Positions 24,719 through 37,334 are shown, numbered from the stretch's first letter. The stretch: DNA of 64,000 nucleotides from Beta vulgaris subsp. vulgaris (GCF_026745355.1 NC_079210.1:19688123-19752122); one strand, 5' to 3'. The notes: generated by a model from the sequence alone, not told the origin. Numbers and translations are program-made.

Positions 24719-24723
24719 ACTTA

Positions 24724-25297
24724 AACCTACAAGAACAACAGGAACTTTATGAGTTTGTTCCGAAGGTGGTGCATATGGTAGGAGATAAGAAAGAGGAGGA
24801 TGCCTTTGCGAAGGGTGATTTGAGGTTGATTGGGTTTGTGAGGTGTGTACTCCATGCAGATCATACGCTAAGAAGGAGCAAAGGGAGAATCTTTTTCATA
24901 ATCGATGCAAGGTAGGGGACTATATTTTCAGCATGATTATAGATAGTTGCTCTTGCACTAATGTTATTGCGGGTGATGTTGTGTCGAAGCTTAACTAAGC
25001 CATTAGGGACCACCCAGATCCCTATTAACTTAGTTGGTTGGATGATAACACTGACATGAAAGTAAAGAAGTAAGCTTTGATTGCTTCTCCATTGGGGGCT
25101 ATTAGGACGAATTATTGTGTGATATTTTACCAATGAATGCATGCCATCTATTGCCAGGAAGACCTTGGCAGTTTGATAGGAAGGTAATAAACGAAGGAGA
25201 CTCGAATGTCTCAGGGCTGGTTGGATCTAAGAGGGTACGTTTACACCATTTGTCGCTTAATTTAGTGGCACAAAAGCAAGTACAAAGCCCAAAAACC
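24724..25297 (+). pseudogene. Outer Gypsy copy: protease region
   Basis: Coding sequence resumes after the inner element, with a protease active-site match (IIDSCSCTNVIAG; the Gly of DSG is replaced by Cys) near 24940-24970. Its last bases (25293-25297, AAACC) are the target duplication of the three-LTR element. The protein continues at 40245. Stops near 24997 and elsewhere show decay. Confidence 0.85.
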
Positions 25298-25918
25298 TAA
25301 TGTGATTTTTGTTGGCGGTTTGAACTCTTTTTATGTTTTTATAAATTTATGGACGAACAACAATAACAATAAAAGGGATAGGCTCTTAAATCGCAGCTTA
25401 AGAGGTTCTCTTGTGAGTCTCGACTCCAAGATCACACAAAGTCGCGGTTTGTGTATTTGAACTCTCAGTTCTTTGCAAGCACAACAAGCTTAACACTTTA
25501 ATTTATAAACTCAAAATCTGATTTTTATTAATGAAGCTCGTGTACTATATATACACGCTTAACATAAACCCTAGCATACTTTAAACCCTATCACAACTAA
25601 TAAGATAAACACAAACTAAGAAGATAAACAATAAAACTCTAGCACACGCCTAAGATAAAGTCACAGGCCTAACATAAAGCTTATCCACGCCTATACGATA
25701 AGAATTACCATATCCTAACTCACTTAGACTCCTAACAAGACTCAATAACAAAGGAATTAGGCTCCAAAACATAATATGATTCCTTTATCACTCAAACACC
25801 TAAAATAAAGACCTATAAATCAATTAAAATACATAGTCTCCTAACTAATCTAGGAAACTACATAAGAATCCTAACAGAACTAGGACTCATAGAAAATGAC
25901 CATATCCCATATGTATCA
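25298..25918 (-). repeat. LTR A of the three-LTR element
   Basis: 621 bp, starting TAATGTGATTTTTG (first G of TGATGTG mutated) and ending CCCATATGTATCA. It aligns with LTR B and LTR C over its length. Confidence 0.9.
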
Positions 25919-26871
25919 TCCTCTCCCTCTGGAAAACGAACCTTGTCCTCAAGGGTCTTCTAAACACTCCAAGATATCATCCAAATCAAGCGCACAACAA
26001 TGTAAACAATCAGAATCTTATCTCGATCACTACCATGCTTAGCGTTACAAAGTTTTAATCTTCCCAAACTCCAACATGACTGTAGACTCACTTTGTTATT
26101 TCACCTAAAAACAACATGAAGGACCTTTGAATAGTGAACATCAGGAGTGATCAGATGGGTCAATGCACAAGGAACTTCAACTAAAGGTATATATTTTGTT
26201 GCATCAATGTGAAGGATTGAATCTTCCTCATTTGTAACTTCAAAGATCAAATCTTATTCCTTAGGAAAATAAAAAGTTTCAATCTTTTCGTCATCTTGAA
26301 CGATGAAAACCAAATCTGAAAATTCGTCCTCTATAGCACAAGGAACATCTTCCAAATAACTATTAAGCTTTTCATCTAAAGAATATTGATTCAAGTCATA
26401 TATCAAATCCTAATTTGGTTGTAGACGTATGGACAATTCTCCAAGAATTTAGCCAGTTGTTAACTCATCATAAAAATAGAAACGACAATTCATAGTTAGT
26501 TTAGCATAAAGCATAAACTGTCCACAAATTTTCAATGAAATTTTGAGATCTTAAACCTAAGTAAAACACCTCGAAATTTCATGAAATTTTGCCACAACAT
26601 ACCCCTTGGTGTCCTAAACACTCGACCCAAAATTTCATCAAATAATAATAAACCGCTTGCTTGAAGTTTTTGTTTTACTAACAGTATGTAATCTTTCCGA
26701 AAAACAGAAATTTGCATCAAATGTTTGCCTTCACTTTGACTTCGTTACTTATCGGACTGGGGTTAAATTTTGACATGATGTAGCCCTCTATGTTTGATTT
26801 ACACAGAAGCACAAAAATCACAATTTTGCCACCGGATGCGCCATCGCAATGCACCCTGCTCTGATACCACT
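25919..26871 (-). other. Internal region 1 of the three-LTR element
   Basis: About 0.95 kb, homologous to 38689-39646. The primer-binding site is at 26858-26869 (complement). The counterpart of the 132-codon ORF of internal region 2 is present but broken by stops, for instance near 26260 and 26410. No known domain is seen. Confidence 0.8.
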
Positions 26872-27278
26872 TGATGTGATTTTTGTTGGCGGTTCGAACT
26901 CTTTTTGTGTTTTTATAAACTTATGGACGAATAACAATAACAATAAAAGGGATAGGTTCTTTAATCGCAGTTTAAGAGGTTCTCTTGTGAGTGTCAACTC
27001 CAAGATCACTCAAAGTCGCGGTTTGTGTATTTGAATTCTCAGTTCTATGCAAGGACAACAAGCTTAACACTTTAATTTATAAACTCAAAATCTGATTTTT
27101 ATTAATGAAGCTCATGTACTATATATACACATCTAACATAAACCCTAGCATACCTTAAATCCTATGACAACTAATAAGATAAACACAAACTAAGAAGATA
27201 AATAATAAGACTCTTAGCACACGCCTAAGATAAAGCCACACGCCTAAGATAAAGCTTATCCACGCCTATAGGATAAGA
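26872..27278 (-). repeat. LTR B, left part (interrupted by CACTA)
   Basis: Starts TGATGTGATTTTTG and runs to GGATAAGA, where the large CACTA element begins. The LTR resumes at 38474 after one copy of AGA. The two parts total about 622 bp, equal to LTR A. Confidence 0.92.
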
Positions 27279-27916
27279 CACTAGTAGAATAAATGCTATT
27301 TGTTGCGGTTAAAAAGTACCCTATTGTTGCGGTTTTGGGTGCGCAGCAATTAAGGGGGCAGCAATAGGTAGTAATTATAATGCTGTGGTTTTAAACCGCA
27401 ACAATATCTACAAACATTGTTGCGGTTTTTAGGCCAAACCGTAGCAATATTATAATTTTTTATCTGGTTAACACATAATATTGCTGCGGTTTCTGGCCCA
27501 AAACCGCAACAATATTATTAATTAAAAATAATAAAAGTAATATTGCTGCGGTTCTGGGCCAGAAACCGCAGCAATATTACTTTTTTGTTTTTTTTAAAAA
27601 AAAAATTTTGTTATATATTAGTGATTGGGAAGCTATATATGCAACCTTGATGAAGCTATGCAGCAATATGCTATTAAATTTTTTGCATAAATTTCGGCAG
27701 AGCTCCGTTTGTAAATTAGATAAACCCATAATAGGGAATTAACCTGTACAACAACCATTAACATCTCCGAGATCCACCATCCAAGCAAATCCAAAATTTC
27801 ATCAAACAACCACCATTATCTCCAACATCATCATCCAATATTCAAGCCAACAACCAACATATAAATAACAATTCCAAATAATATAACAAAATATTTAGTG
27901 AATCCAACGTATATAT

Positions 27917-27920
27917 ATAT

Positions 27921-27965
<45 letters not shown>

Positions 27966-27970
27966 TATAT
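27917..27970. repeat. AT microsatellite
   Basis: A run of TA dinucleotides with few interruptions, inside the left noncoding part of the large CACTA element. Confidence 0.9.
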
Positions 27971-28269
27971 CATGAAATCCAATTCACTACAATGTTGGTT
28001 GGTACAAGTTGCAATAATGTATATGTTCGTCTAAAGTTAGAAAAACTAAGAAAATTAACATAAACTAACTAACCTACGCAATGCACTCATCAATAAAGTA
28101 TCTTGCCTACTTATTCTTCACCTCATTGATTTGATATCCTCCGTATAAGGATCTTTGGTAAAGGTTTGAGCAACCTGAAAATAATTTACCAAAGTTAGCA
28201 TCAAATAGTTAAATATATTAAATATGAAATGAATAATTATATGAACTTACTTTGTCCATATCCCCGAAC

Positions 28270-31200
28270 CAAAATATGAAGCGAGTACGTCAAAAATGTA
28301 TCGCATGACAAAATAACCACACTCCGTGCCTCCTTGCTGTTGCGGGTACTTTATCAAAAGTTTTAAGAAAATGAGAAAATTTACCGTATAATGAGAATAA
28401 AGTAATTCTATTATATATACCTTAACATTTTTTCACAAAAGCTTCTCCCGACGAACTTTGTGGCCGCTCATCCGAAACCTCCTAAAAGCACTAGATAATA
28501 CAACATCAAATGATTTAGTCTTTAATTGTTGTATGTTAACATCTCAATTCATTTAAAGTATATGAAACGTATATCAACTTACGCTATCATAGGCGTTCTA
28601 AGCTTTAACTTTCGCGGTTTGTGAAAGCTGGTAGAATCGAAGGTATAAATTATCCCGAGCAAGGGACATATGTAAAGAAGCATCCAATGTTGGCTATTGC
28701 AAGATTGAACAACAATAATTACTTAAAAAATCACATATCATGCAACAATCAATATTTGTAGATATTAAGATAGAATATTACTCTTGAAAGATTGGCGCAA
28801 ACATGATACTAGCATCTACATCGACGCATCCAATCATAGCCTGAGCAATGTACTGCGTTACGTACTCCGATGATGAATGCACCTCCGTAACAGTGCTTTG
28901 CGGACACATCCAACAAACACGTCCAATAGCAGCATCCCCAAATCCATCCAAGTCCGACTGCGTAGCCCTAAAAATTGGCAAAAGTAAACTATATGTGAAA
29001 AATACAACTATCATATAATTAAATATAATGTAAAAAAAAATCATAACTTTGATTATTGTTACCTCATGTACACTTGGATAATAGAGATATTAATCATTTC
29101 TCATCTCAAAAACTGACTAATATCCTCCTTGGTCAGAATAGCGGTGCCATCATCTTTCAAATGGAACAAGGATCTCGACAAGGTAACAGCAACAGCATCA
29201 TCGTCTGCGACGGCAAGGGCAAGCGTATCTGCTAACTCCCTACAGTCTTCAGTGAGGGAGATAACTGGACTAAACTGAGAAGCCGAACCGGCTGAATGCA
29301 GCTGGCTAGAAGATCTAACAGCCTCCCCCGAAATCCCTTTTTGTTTTTTAGGTGTCGGTGTAACCTAATAATTATTTTTCAAAACGCACATAAGATTATG
29401 AAATTTTTAAATTGAAAGCTATTATTTTTACAAAAATGGAGGCCTATATGAACAATTACCTCATCACTTAACATTTGTGCTAAATTTTTTGGCCATTGCA
29501 CCCAAGTACCCAAAGCAGTAGCTGTAGTGTCGATCTCATATGCAGGGACGGGAACAGGTAGTGGCAAATGACCATATTTCTCTATAATTCGATGAATTTT
29601 CACTTTCAGGTGATCATTCATCATTCTAGACCCATGAACTGTAGTGGTCTCATCAAAAGCATAAGAATATGCATCTGCCACTAGACAAGTCTCTCCACTA
29701 GTTGGATCTACCAAATACAATCGACATGGAACCTCGTCCTAACAGCAACACGTAATATTGATATTATTTGAATAAAACACACATGTAAATATGATAATTA
29801 TTTGTATAAAGGACATGTATAAAAGATAATTTTTGTATAAAGCACATGTATATATAATAATTATATGTACCTTCAGCTGAGGAGAATGAGTGTCGAAAAT
29901 CCAGATAGTGGAGTACGTAGCTGAGTGGGCTGTGAAGCAGCTACCTCAGGAGATGGCCCAGGAGATGGCCCAGGAGATGGCCCAGGATATGGCGCAGGAG
30001 ATGGCCCAGCAAATGGTGAAGCAGATGGTGGAACATATGGCTGAGTCGGCTGTGTAGGAGATGGCACAACAAATGGTGAAGGATATGACGGAATAGGTGG
30101 TTGAGTGGGTTGTGTAGGAGATGGCACAGCAAATGGTGAAGGGAAAAAATGATATAGCCCAGGTGACTGAGTAGGTGGCTGTACATGTGGAGGAGATGGC
30201 CCAGCAGATGGTGAAGGATATGGCCCGGTAGGTGGATGTGCAGGTGACTGAGTGGGCTGTGAAATCATCACATTCTGCATATATGTGGCGATGTCCTCCC
30301 TCCACCTTTCACTCATTTTCCGTATGAGTGCCTCCTCTTGTTCCATACTCGATCTCCTATAGTGCGTACGAGGTACATGCCCAAAAGCCTTGGTATAGCC
30401 AACATTCACGCCCCCAAAACCATAACAGCGACCCGAATGATCTGGCTTCTCTCCAAGAGCCATAAAAAGGGCGTCTCTGTTACGAACCGGAATGAACTCA
30501 CCCTTGGCTTGCTTCTCCTTGTACTCCAACTGCCCAAAAAGCAAGTTAACAGTAATAATGTAGTTAATAAATGAAAAAAATATTCATGTCAAACTAAAAG
30601 TTAATTATAATGATATACATACGTATTTGTCAGCTGCTTTCTTTGTTTCCTCAGCTGGAATAAATCGCTGTTTAGTAACAGGATCTTTCTTATGCATCGC
30701 GCACCACCAATCATCACCCCGGTTAAAACTGGAGGACAAGGAGGATGGTGTACTAGATGACGATCCAGAATCAAAACTAGGTGGACCGAATTTCTCCTGC
30801 CTCCACAACTCTCTAGCATCTCCATAGCTCCTCTGACCTAAGTGGTGATGATGTGTGTTCTTCTTTGCGCTCTGAAGCGCCTTTTCTCGTTTTTCCTGCA
30901 AAATAAAAAAATACATTAAGTTAGTATAATATTATTTAAATCAATAAAACCAAGTTAATAATTAGATTATAAACTTACTATAGCATCATCTGACATCTCT
31001 TTCTTTGAAAGTGGCCCAATCCTCCTTTTGATGTGCTTGTATACATCTGGCGGACTATCACTAACTTCTCTTTCTTTGATCTAACTCTCGTCATTGTTAT
31101 CCAACCAGATACCAATTTGCTCTTAAAATCCTTCATCTATTGTTCACATCAGATAAGTATTGCTTCTTGTATGGAACCAAGCCGGGAATGTGAAACATGT

Positions 31201-33506
31201 TCTGTTTTTCAAAATAGGCTAAAAGGGCTTATTTTGGTTCCAACTTGTCTATATATTGTATTACCAATCAAATCTACCAATAAATACATTAAACTAAGTA
31301 TATATGATATGTTAGAGGTGTTTACAACTTAAACTAGCGTGAAACAATTCATATTAATTCATTTGGAAAGAAAATGGCCCAAAATGTGTCTCCATTACCA
31401 ATTGATGTTCAACTTCCGTATAGAAAAACCGATCCAAATACCATCCTTGGCTCGCCATTGACCTAGTAAAGAAATAATTAGAAATCCAAACTTGAAATTG
31501 TAATCAGCTAAGTATGATAAATTACATCTATTTACCTGTTGGTCTTCCCAAATCATCAAACTCTAAGACCATATCTCCTATGTTGTGGAGATTCATCGTG
31601 GGACCTCGTTTACTCTTTCTAGATGCCTTTGGATTCCCACTTGACTTCTTCCCGCTCCCTTGTGCACCATAATATGTAGTGGTCTTATGTGGATCTAAGA
31701 ATCAAAATAAGGAAATTAAATTAGAGAACGAACAAGTAAATTACATATTGAAATAAACGCGGACCTCAAGGGGTTGGCTGCCCATCACCTGTCACCTCAA
31801 TGCTAAGTAAAGCATTCCTATCAGCCTCTAGCTCAAATCTCTCCATCCATGCATCTAACACATCTGCGGCACGATCACTGTCCTCTCCCTGGTCACACTA
31901 GTAGAATAAATGCTATTTGTTGCGGTTAAAAAGTGTCATATTGCTGCGGTTTTGGGCGCGCAGCAATTAAGGGGGCAGCAATAGGTTTTAATAATATTGT
32001 TGCGGTTTTAAACCGCAATAATATCTACAAATATTGCTGCGGTTTTTAGGCCAAACCGCAACAATATTTTTATGTATTACATATTTAACAGAGAGTATTG
32101 TTGCGGTTTTGGGCCAAAACCGCAGCAATATGTCTAACTATTGCTGCGGTTTTGGCCCAAAACCGCAGCAATAGGTCTTGGTAACCAAAAAAAAATTTTT
32201 TTTTTTTTTGGCATTTTGCAATCACATATGAAAAATTAAAATCATACAACAAACCAATCCATTATCCACAAAATTCGCATATGAATTGACACAAGTTCAA
32301 TGTGCACAACATCTCAAAATGAAGGCTGAAAATAAATTTGTTTATTAGATCTTATGGCAACTTAAATTTTAATTACAATGACTATTACTAAAAGAAAAAA
32401 ACGAAAAAAATATTAAAAATTCCTAAAATAAAAATTCTACAAATCTAAAATAACGAAAGAAACGGAAAAAGGAAAAAAAAATACATAATCCAAAAAACGA
32501 ATGAAAGCTAAAAAACAGAAAGTATGAAACCTAATAAACAAAAAAAGAGTGTTAAAATCAAACAAATCCAAAAAATAAATGAAACAAAAAAAATCTAAAC
32601 CGCCGGCCACCATCCGCACGTCGTCCTTGTCGCCGGCCACCAACCGAAACTTCGATGCGCGTGCAGTTCGAAAAAATCGCTGCGAACGAAGAGTTGTCGC
32701 CGGCAACTAACCAACCGAGAGCGACCCAAATCTGAACTCGTTGAGAAAGAAGACGAACAAATCGAGGGTGGACGAACAAATCATATTGAACATCAAGTGG
32801 TTTGTTGCGAACTGGAGCGACGAGGAGAGTGAACGAACTGGACCGACAAGGAGAGTGAACGAACTAGAGCGAGAGGGTGGATTTGTTGCGAGAGTGAACG
32901 AACAAATCGAGGAGGGTGGCGACGAGTAGATCTAGAGCGAGAGAGAGTGAGGGTTTGAGAGGAGAGAGGAGAGGTTGAGAGAAATGGCCGGAGAGGTGAG
33001 GAGAGAGGTGAGAGGAGTGAGGAGAGGCGAGAGGACGCTGAGGGTTAGAGGAGATGCAACACTAATAAAAACCCTACTTGTGACCTGCATGTTTTATATA
33101 TACTTCTGTTTTTACTATTTTTTAATGATATTGCTGCGGTGTTTGATAAAAACCGCAGCAATATTTCTGGTCAAATAGTCAACTTTTTTTCAAAAAAATT
33201 CCTATTGATTCCATATTGCTGCGATTTCAGACCAAAACCGCAGTAATATTAGTCTCTCCAGGCCCCACATTTTTTTCAAAATGTATCCGTTGAACAATAT
33301 TGCTGCGGTTTTGGGCGGGAACCGCAGCAATATTGTTATTTTCTATTTTTTCTTTTCTTTTTGCGTGAAATATTGCTGCGTATAGGTAAAACTGCAGCAA
33401 TATCACCGCAGCAAATAGCATTTATTCTACTAGTGTCAGCCTCCTTTTCTGGGTGAAAAAGGGCATCAGACTCCGATGAATGATCGCTCGAATCGTCACT
33501 AGCCAT
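28270..33506 (-). pseudogene. CACTA second gene: Ptta/En-Spm-like protein with Ulp1-type C48 peptidase domain
   Basis: ATG at 33506-33504 opens MASDDSSDHSSESDALF. The nested CACTA (31896-33435) interrupts this exon, which resumes in frame (GEDSDRAADVLDAWMERF). Further exons show a Transposase_24 (Ptta/En/Spm) like region at about 31150-30330 (KHIKRRIGPLSKKEM, WCAMHKKDPVTKQRF, GEKPDHSGRCYGFGG), then a Pro/Ser/Gly-rich repeat stretch (about 30260-29930; PSPGPSPGPSP). The C-terminal part matches Ulp1-like cysteine peptidases, with the triad in order: His in QHWMLLYICP (28692-28684), Asp in YTFDST (28638-28636), Cys in GGTECGYFVMRY (28320-28318). Such domains may cut SUMO-like proteins; their role in transposons is unclear. 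Exon borders were not fully solved. The insertion would prevent normal expression. Confidence 0.75.
31896..33435 (-). mobile_element. Nested non-autonomous CACTA element, 1.54 kb
   Basis: The termini CACTAGTAGAATAAATGC and GCATTTATTCTACTAGTG are those of the host CACTA, flanked by a perfect TCA duplication (31893-31895 and 33436-33438). It has no transposase. The ends carry GCTGCGGT palindromes (31920-32180 and 33125-33420). The interior (32580-33060) is GC-rich and, read on the minus strand, looks like a CT-rich gene leader. It would need a TNP2 supplied elsewhere, presumably by its own host family. It splits the first exon of the host element's second gene. Confidence 0.95.
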
Positions 33507-33799
33507 ATATGTAGCATATACATAGAAACAAGAAAGAGTGTTAACGAAATTTAAAACAATATATATCATCACTTTATTGTAACAAAATCCAAAACAAGTC
33601 AAATTACTCATATAGAACATTTTTTACCTTTAATTTTGGTCAGTAGGTTGTTCGATGACTGTTACACCTTCTTGGTGATCCATTCGCATGTAACTATTTT
33701 CAGTATCAGACACATTCATCATATCATCATTTGGGATTGAGAAAGGGGGGATATCATCAAACTTATCATATTCTTCTTCGTCGTCAACATCACCTACTC

Positions 33800-36700
33800 C
33801 TAAAATTCACCTTTTACCATTAATAACAATGCACCACTGAGTGTTTCGGGATCAGATACATAGAACACTTGTTTTGCTTACGATGCAAGCATAAAAGGTT
33901 CTTCGGTGTCACGCAGACGACTCATATCGACTAGAGTAAAACCGCACACATCCCTTTGTAAACCACGTCTGTTATCCGTCCACTTGCATCGAAAAATAGG
34001 CATAGTGAAGTCACAATAATCGAGCTCCCATATTTCTTGAATGATCCCATAATATGATTGTGTAGCATCAATCGGAGTTTTATCCTTTGCACTCGCATAC
34101 TCCCTAGATGATGCAACCGTTGAAACCTCACAATTCTGGACCATCTTATATTTCTTATCCCGACGTTCAGTGTAAAAGGTATAACCATTGATATCATATC
34201 CTTCATATGACTTAAAATTGTCACGTGGACCGTATGCCAACCACTTAATTGTATAAGGTACATGATGGTTGTTTGTAGACAATTCACCAATTACTTTATT
34301 GTGAAACCAGTCAATGAACGACCTGTTATGCTCATTCATCAATGCCCTCTCCCCTTTTGATGGATTTTTGTGACGCAATTCACGCATATGTCTTTCTAAG
34401 TATGGATTAACTTCAGTAACATGGTGCAACACGAAAGATGAGCTTTATGCAACTCACCAATGAAGGTGCAATATGTCGCATTCTGACCCCACCTTTGCCT
34501 TCTAATCTTCCCTCGTGTCTGGAATATGGAAGACCCATCGTCACAGCCTTAGCAAAATAAGAAGAATATCCTCCAACCTCTTCGGCAATTGTTCCTTGAA
34601 TAATACTCGCCTCTGGTCTTGCTGGATTCTTCATTTTCTTTTTCAAAGAACCCATATGTCTCACAAAAGGGTATGCCCATCTTAAAAACACAGGACCACA
34701 AGTTATTTCCCTTACCAAATGAAGGACTAAGTGAACCATAATGTCAAAAAAAGAAGGTGGAAAATACATCTCAAATTGACAAAGTGTGATCACCACCTCA
34801 TTTTGCAAAGCATCCAACTTATCAGGATCAAGTACCTTGTTGCATATGGTATTGAAAAATGAACACAACCTCGTGATAGCAAGCCTGACATGTTTTGGAA
34901 GAATCCGCATATTGCAATCGGCAAAAACACTTGCATCATCACATGACAGTCATGAGACTTCAACCCAATTAATTTCAGATCAGTCATAGAAACAAGTCTT
35001 CTCATGTTAGATGAGTATCCAGTGGGAACCTTAATACCGTATAAACACTCACAGAACAATCGTTTCTCTTTCCTAGACAATGTATAGCAAGCTGGAGGCA
35101 AATACGTTGTTGTTCCCTTTCCTTTCTTAGCTTTTTCCTTAACCTTTGGCCATAAATTAGGCCGAATCTTCAATTTCTCCATATCTCTACGAACCTTAAG
35201 ACCATCCTTAGTCTTTCCTGGCATATTCAACAGAGTACCGATAATTGCATCACAAACATTTTTTTCAATATGCATTACGTCGAGACAATGTCTAACTGGT
35301 AAGTATTTCCAATAAGGAAGTCTCCAGAATATAGACTCTTTTTTCCAAATGACACCATCGTCTTCCGAAGGTTTAACCCCCTTACCAAATACTGTTCCCA
35401 TCCCCTTAACGATTATAAACTTCTTTTCCAGTTAACGGTCTAGGAGCTGGAGTATTTTCAACAAACCGTTAAATGGTGCTTTTTTCTTTCGATATGGATG
35501 AGAACTATGTAGGAATTGCCTATTAATGATATAGACATGTTTCCCACAATGTGGCAAATGTGTAGCCTCCATACCATTCTCACAAATGGGACATGCCTTT
35601 TTCCCTTTGACCTTATACCCCGATAAATTCACATAAGCAGGATAATCATTTATAGTTCACGAAGCGTGAAATCTTCATTAGAATACACATCAAACATCGT
35701 AACACCTTTGTCCCACATCTTTTTGAGATCTTCGATGAGAGGTGCAAGATATATGTCTATATCATTGCCCGGCTGCTTAGGCCCAGAAATTAAAAGAGAC
35801 AACATAATATATATGTCCGTTTCATGCACAACCATGGAGGAAGATTGTATATCACTAAAAGAACAGGCCAAGTATCTATGTTGACTACTCAAAGTACCGT
35901 AAGGGTTCATTCCGCCGTACACAATGCAAGTCTCAAGTTCCTAGCTTCCTGACAAATTCTCTATATCTGGAATCGATAGCTTTCCATTGAGGAGAATCTG
36001 CTGGATGCCTAAGCATCCCATCTTTCTTTCTCGATCAGCATGCATCTTAGGTTTTGTGCATCTTCTTTGATAGAAAAGAGCCTCCTAAACTTGGCACAAC
36101 TGGAAGATACCACAACACTTTCGCAGAAGGACCAGTATTGCCCGGTCCGGGCCAACCCCATCCGGCAATTTGTAGCGGGACTTACCACACCTCCGACATT
36201 CATAAAGGTCGCATACTCATTTCGATACAACATGCAATCATTCGGACATGCATCGATCCGCTCATATTCCAAACCCAAAGGACACATTAATTTTTTGGCA
36301 TAGTAGGTAGATTTTGGTAACAAATTACCCTCAGGAAACATATCTTGTAAAGCTTCTAAGAGTTCTGTGAAGCCTACATCAGTCAAATTATGTTTTTCTT
36401 TTATGTTGAAAAGAGTTAAAACCCCACTCAATTGAGTGTATTTTGTACACCCTGGATAAAGGGGTTTCCCAGCAGCTTCAGACAAACTGTCAAACACTCG
36501 TGGCCGCTCATTAAAATGGTCACGAGCCCCTTCCAACATCTCACCTAATCGATCACCAAACTCTTCATCCTCAGTGTCACTATTATCTCCGTTGTCATTT
36601 TCATCACCTACTACATCATCACCTTCAATCCTAACATGATCTTCTATCACACTTCATTCTCAACCCCGACATTCGACATATCAATCTCAATGAATTACTA

Positions 36701-36976
36701 GTGCCAACATCAACATTAACCCTATCTGAGTATATTTTCCCTCTCACCATGCCATAACCAAATATAATACTCAGCCCTAAATCCACGACGAATAATATGA
36801 TCCCTTATGGTCCTAATATCAGAAATCATATTCACATTGTAGCAATCAACACATGGACAATAAATCTCAGCCTCGCAAGTAAGTTGTTGATGTTCTACAG
36901 CACGTTTACAAAACTCATTCACACCTTCTACGAACTCCAACGTATTCCGCTTTCCATACATCCAACTTCGATCCAT
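33800..36976 (-). pseudogene. CACTA TNP2-like transposase (younger copy)
   Basis: ATG at 36976-36974 lies just after a TTTTTAG splice-acceptor-like site and starts MDRSWMYGKRNTLEFVEGV. The order is a transposase-associated domain (about 36976-36760; YCPCVDCYNVN), an acidic linker (about 36650-36520), TNP2/Transposase_21 (about 36500-34900; ACPNDCMLYRNEYA, GPKQPGND, KACPIC, RHCLDVMHIEKNV, KSHDCHVMMQVFLPIAI), DUF4218-like (about 34910-34450; CGPVFLRWAYPFVRHMGSL) and DUF4216-like (about 34120-33880; TPIDATQSYYGIIQEIWE). TNP2 cuts and joins CACTA ends. Frameshifts near 36160, 35930, 35640, 34900 and 34430 and probable introns break the frame, so the copy is probably inactive. It is better preserved than the one at 8205-12181. 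Confidence 0.9.
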
Positions 36977-37100
36977 TTCTAAAAACCCCAACACATACAT
37001 ACAAATTATTATCAATTTAAAATTCACATAACTCCAACACAACAAACTAATATTCAATGCATGCTTCCATTGGGTCCTTATCACTCCAACCTAACCCATC

Positions 37101-37334
37101 CTTAAACGTCCAATCCCACTAGTGAATGCATGTATCATCTTTGATTCTAAGTAAAATTCGGCAGCATTTCCCTTCATTCTCCAAGTACATGATAAAGATA
37201 ATTGTTTATCTTATATGTACCGGAGAACAAATTAGGGAAATGACTAACCGTATTTCACTTAGAATCAAAGAATCAACACACATTCACCACCTAAGTGAGA
37301 TGTGACGTTTAAGAACAGTCCCAAAACGGGGACT
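37101..37334 (-). other. Long hairpin upstream of TNP2 (younger CACTA copy)
   Basis: The left arm from CTTAAACGTC pairs with the right arm ending GACGTTTAAG (37313). The stem continues through TGATTCTAAG/CTTAGAATCA and TTCTCCAAGTAC/GTACCGGAGAA to an inner ATAAAGATAA/TTATCTTAT stem. A second small stem, AGTCCC (37317-37322) with GGGACT (37329-37334), follows. It begins about 125 bp upstream of the TNP2 ATG, either in an intron of the leader or in the promoter. It corresponds to 12306-12553 in the older CACTA. Confidence 0.85.

Noticed and set aside
29941..30305. His/Leu-rich and Thr/Ser/Ile-rich minus-strand frames
   Set aside because: They are alternative-frame readings of the Pro/Ser/Gly-rich repeat of the CACTA second gene.
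32437..33060. Open frames within the nested small CACTA element
   Set aside because: They are short, of biased composition and without a domain; the region looks like a leader rather than a coding exon.
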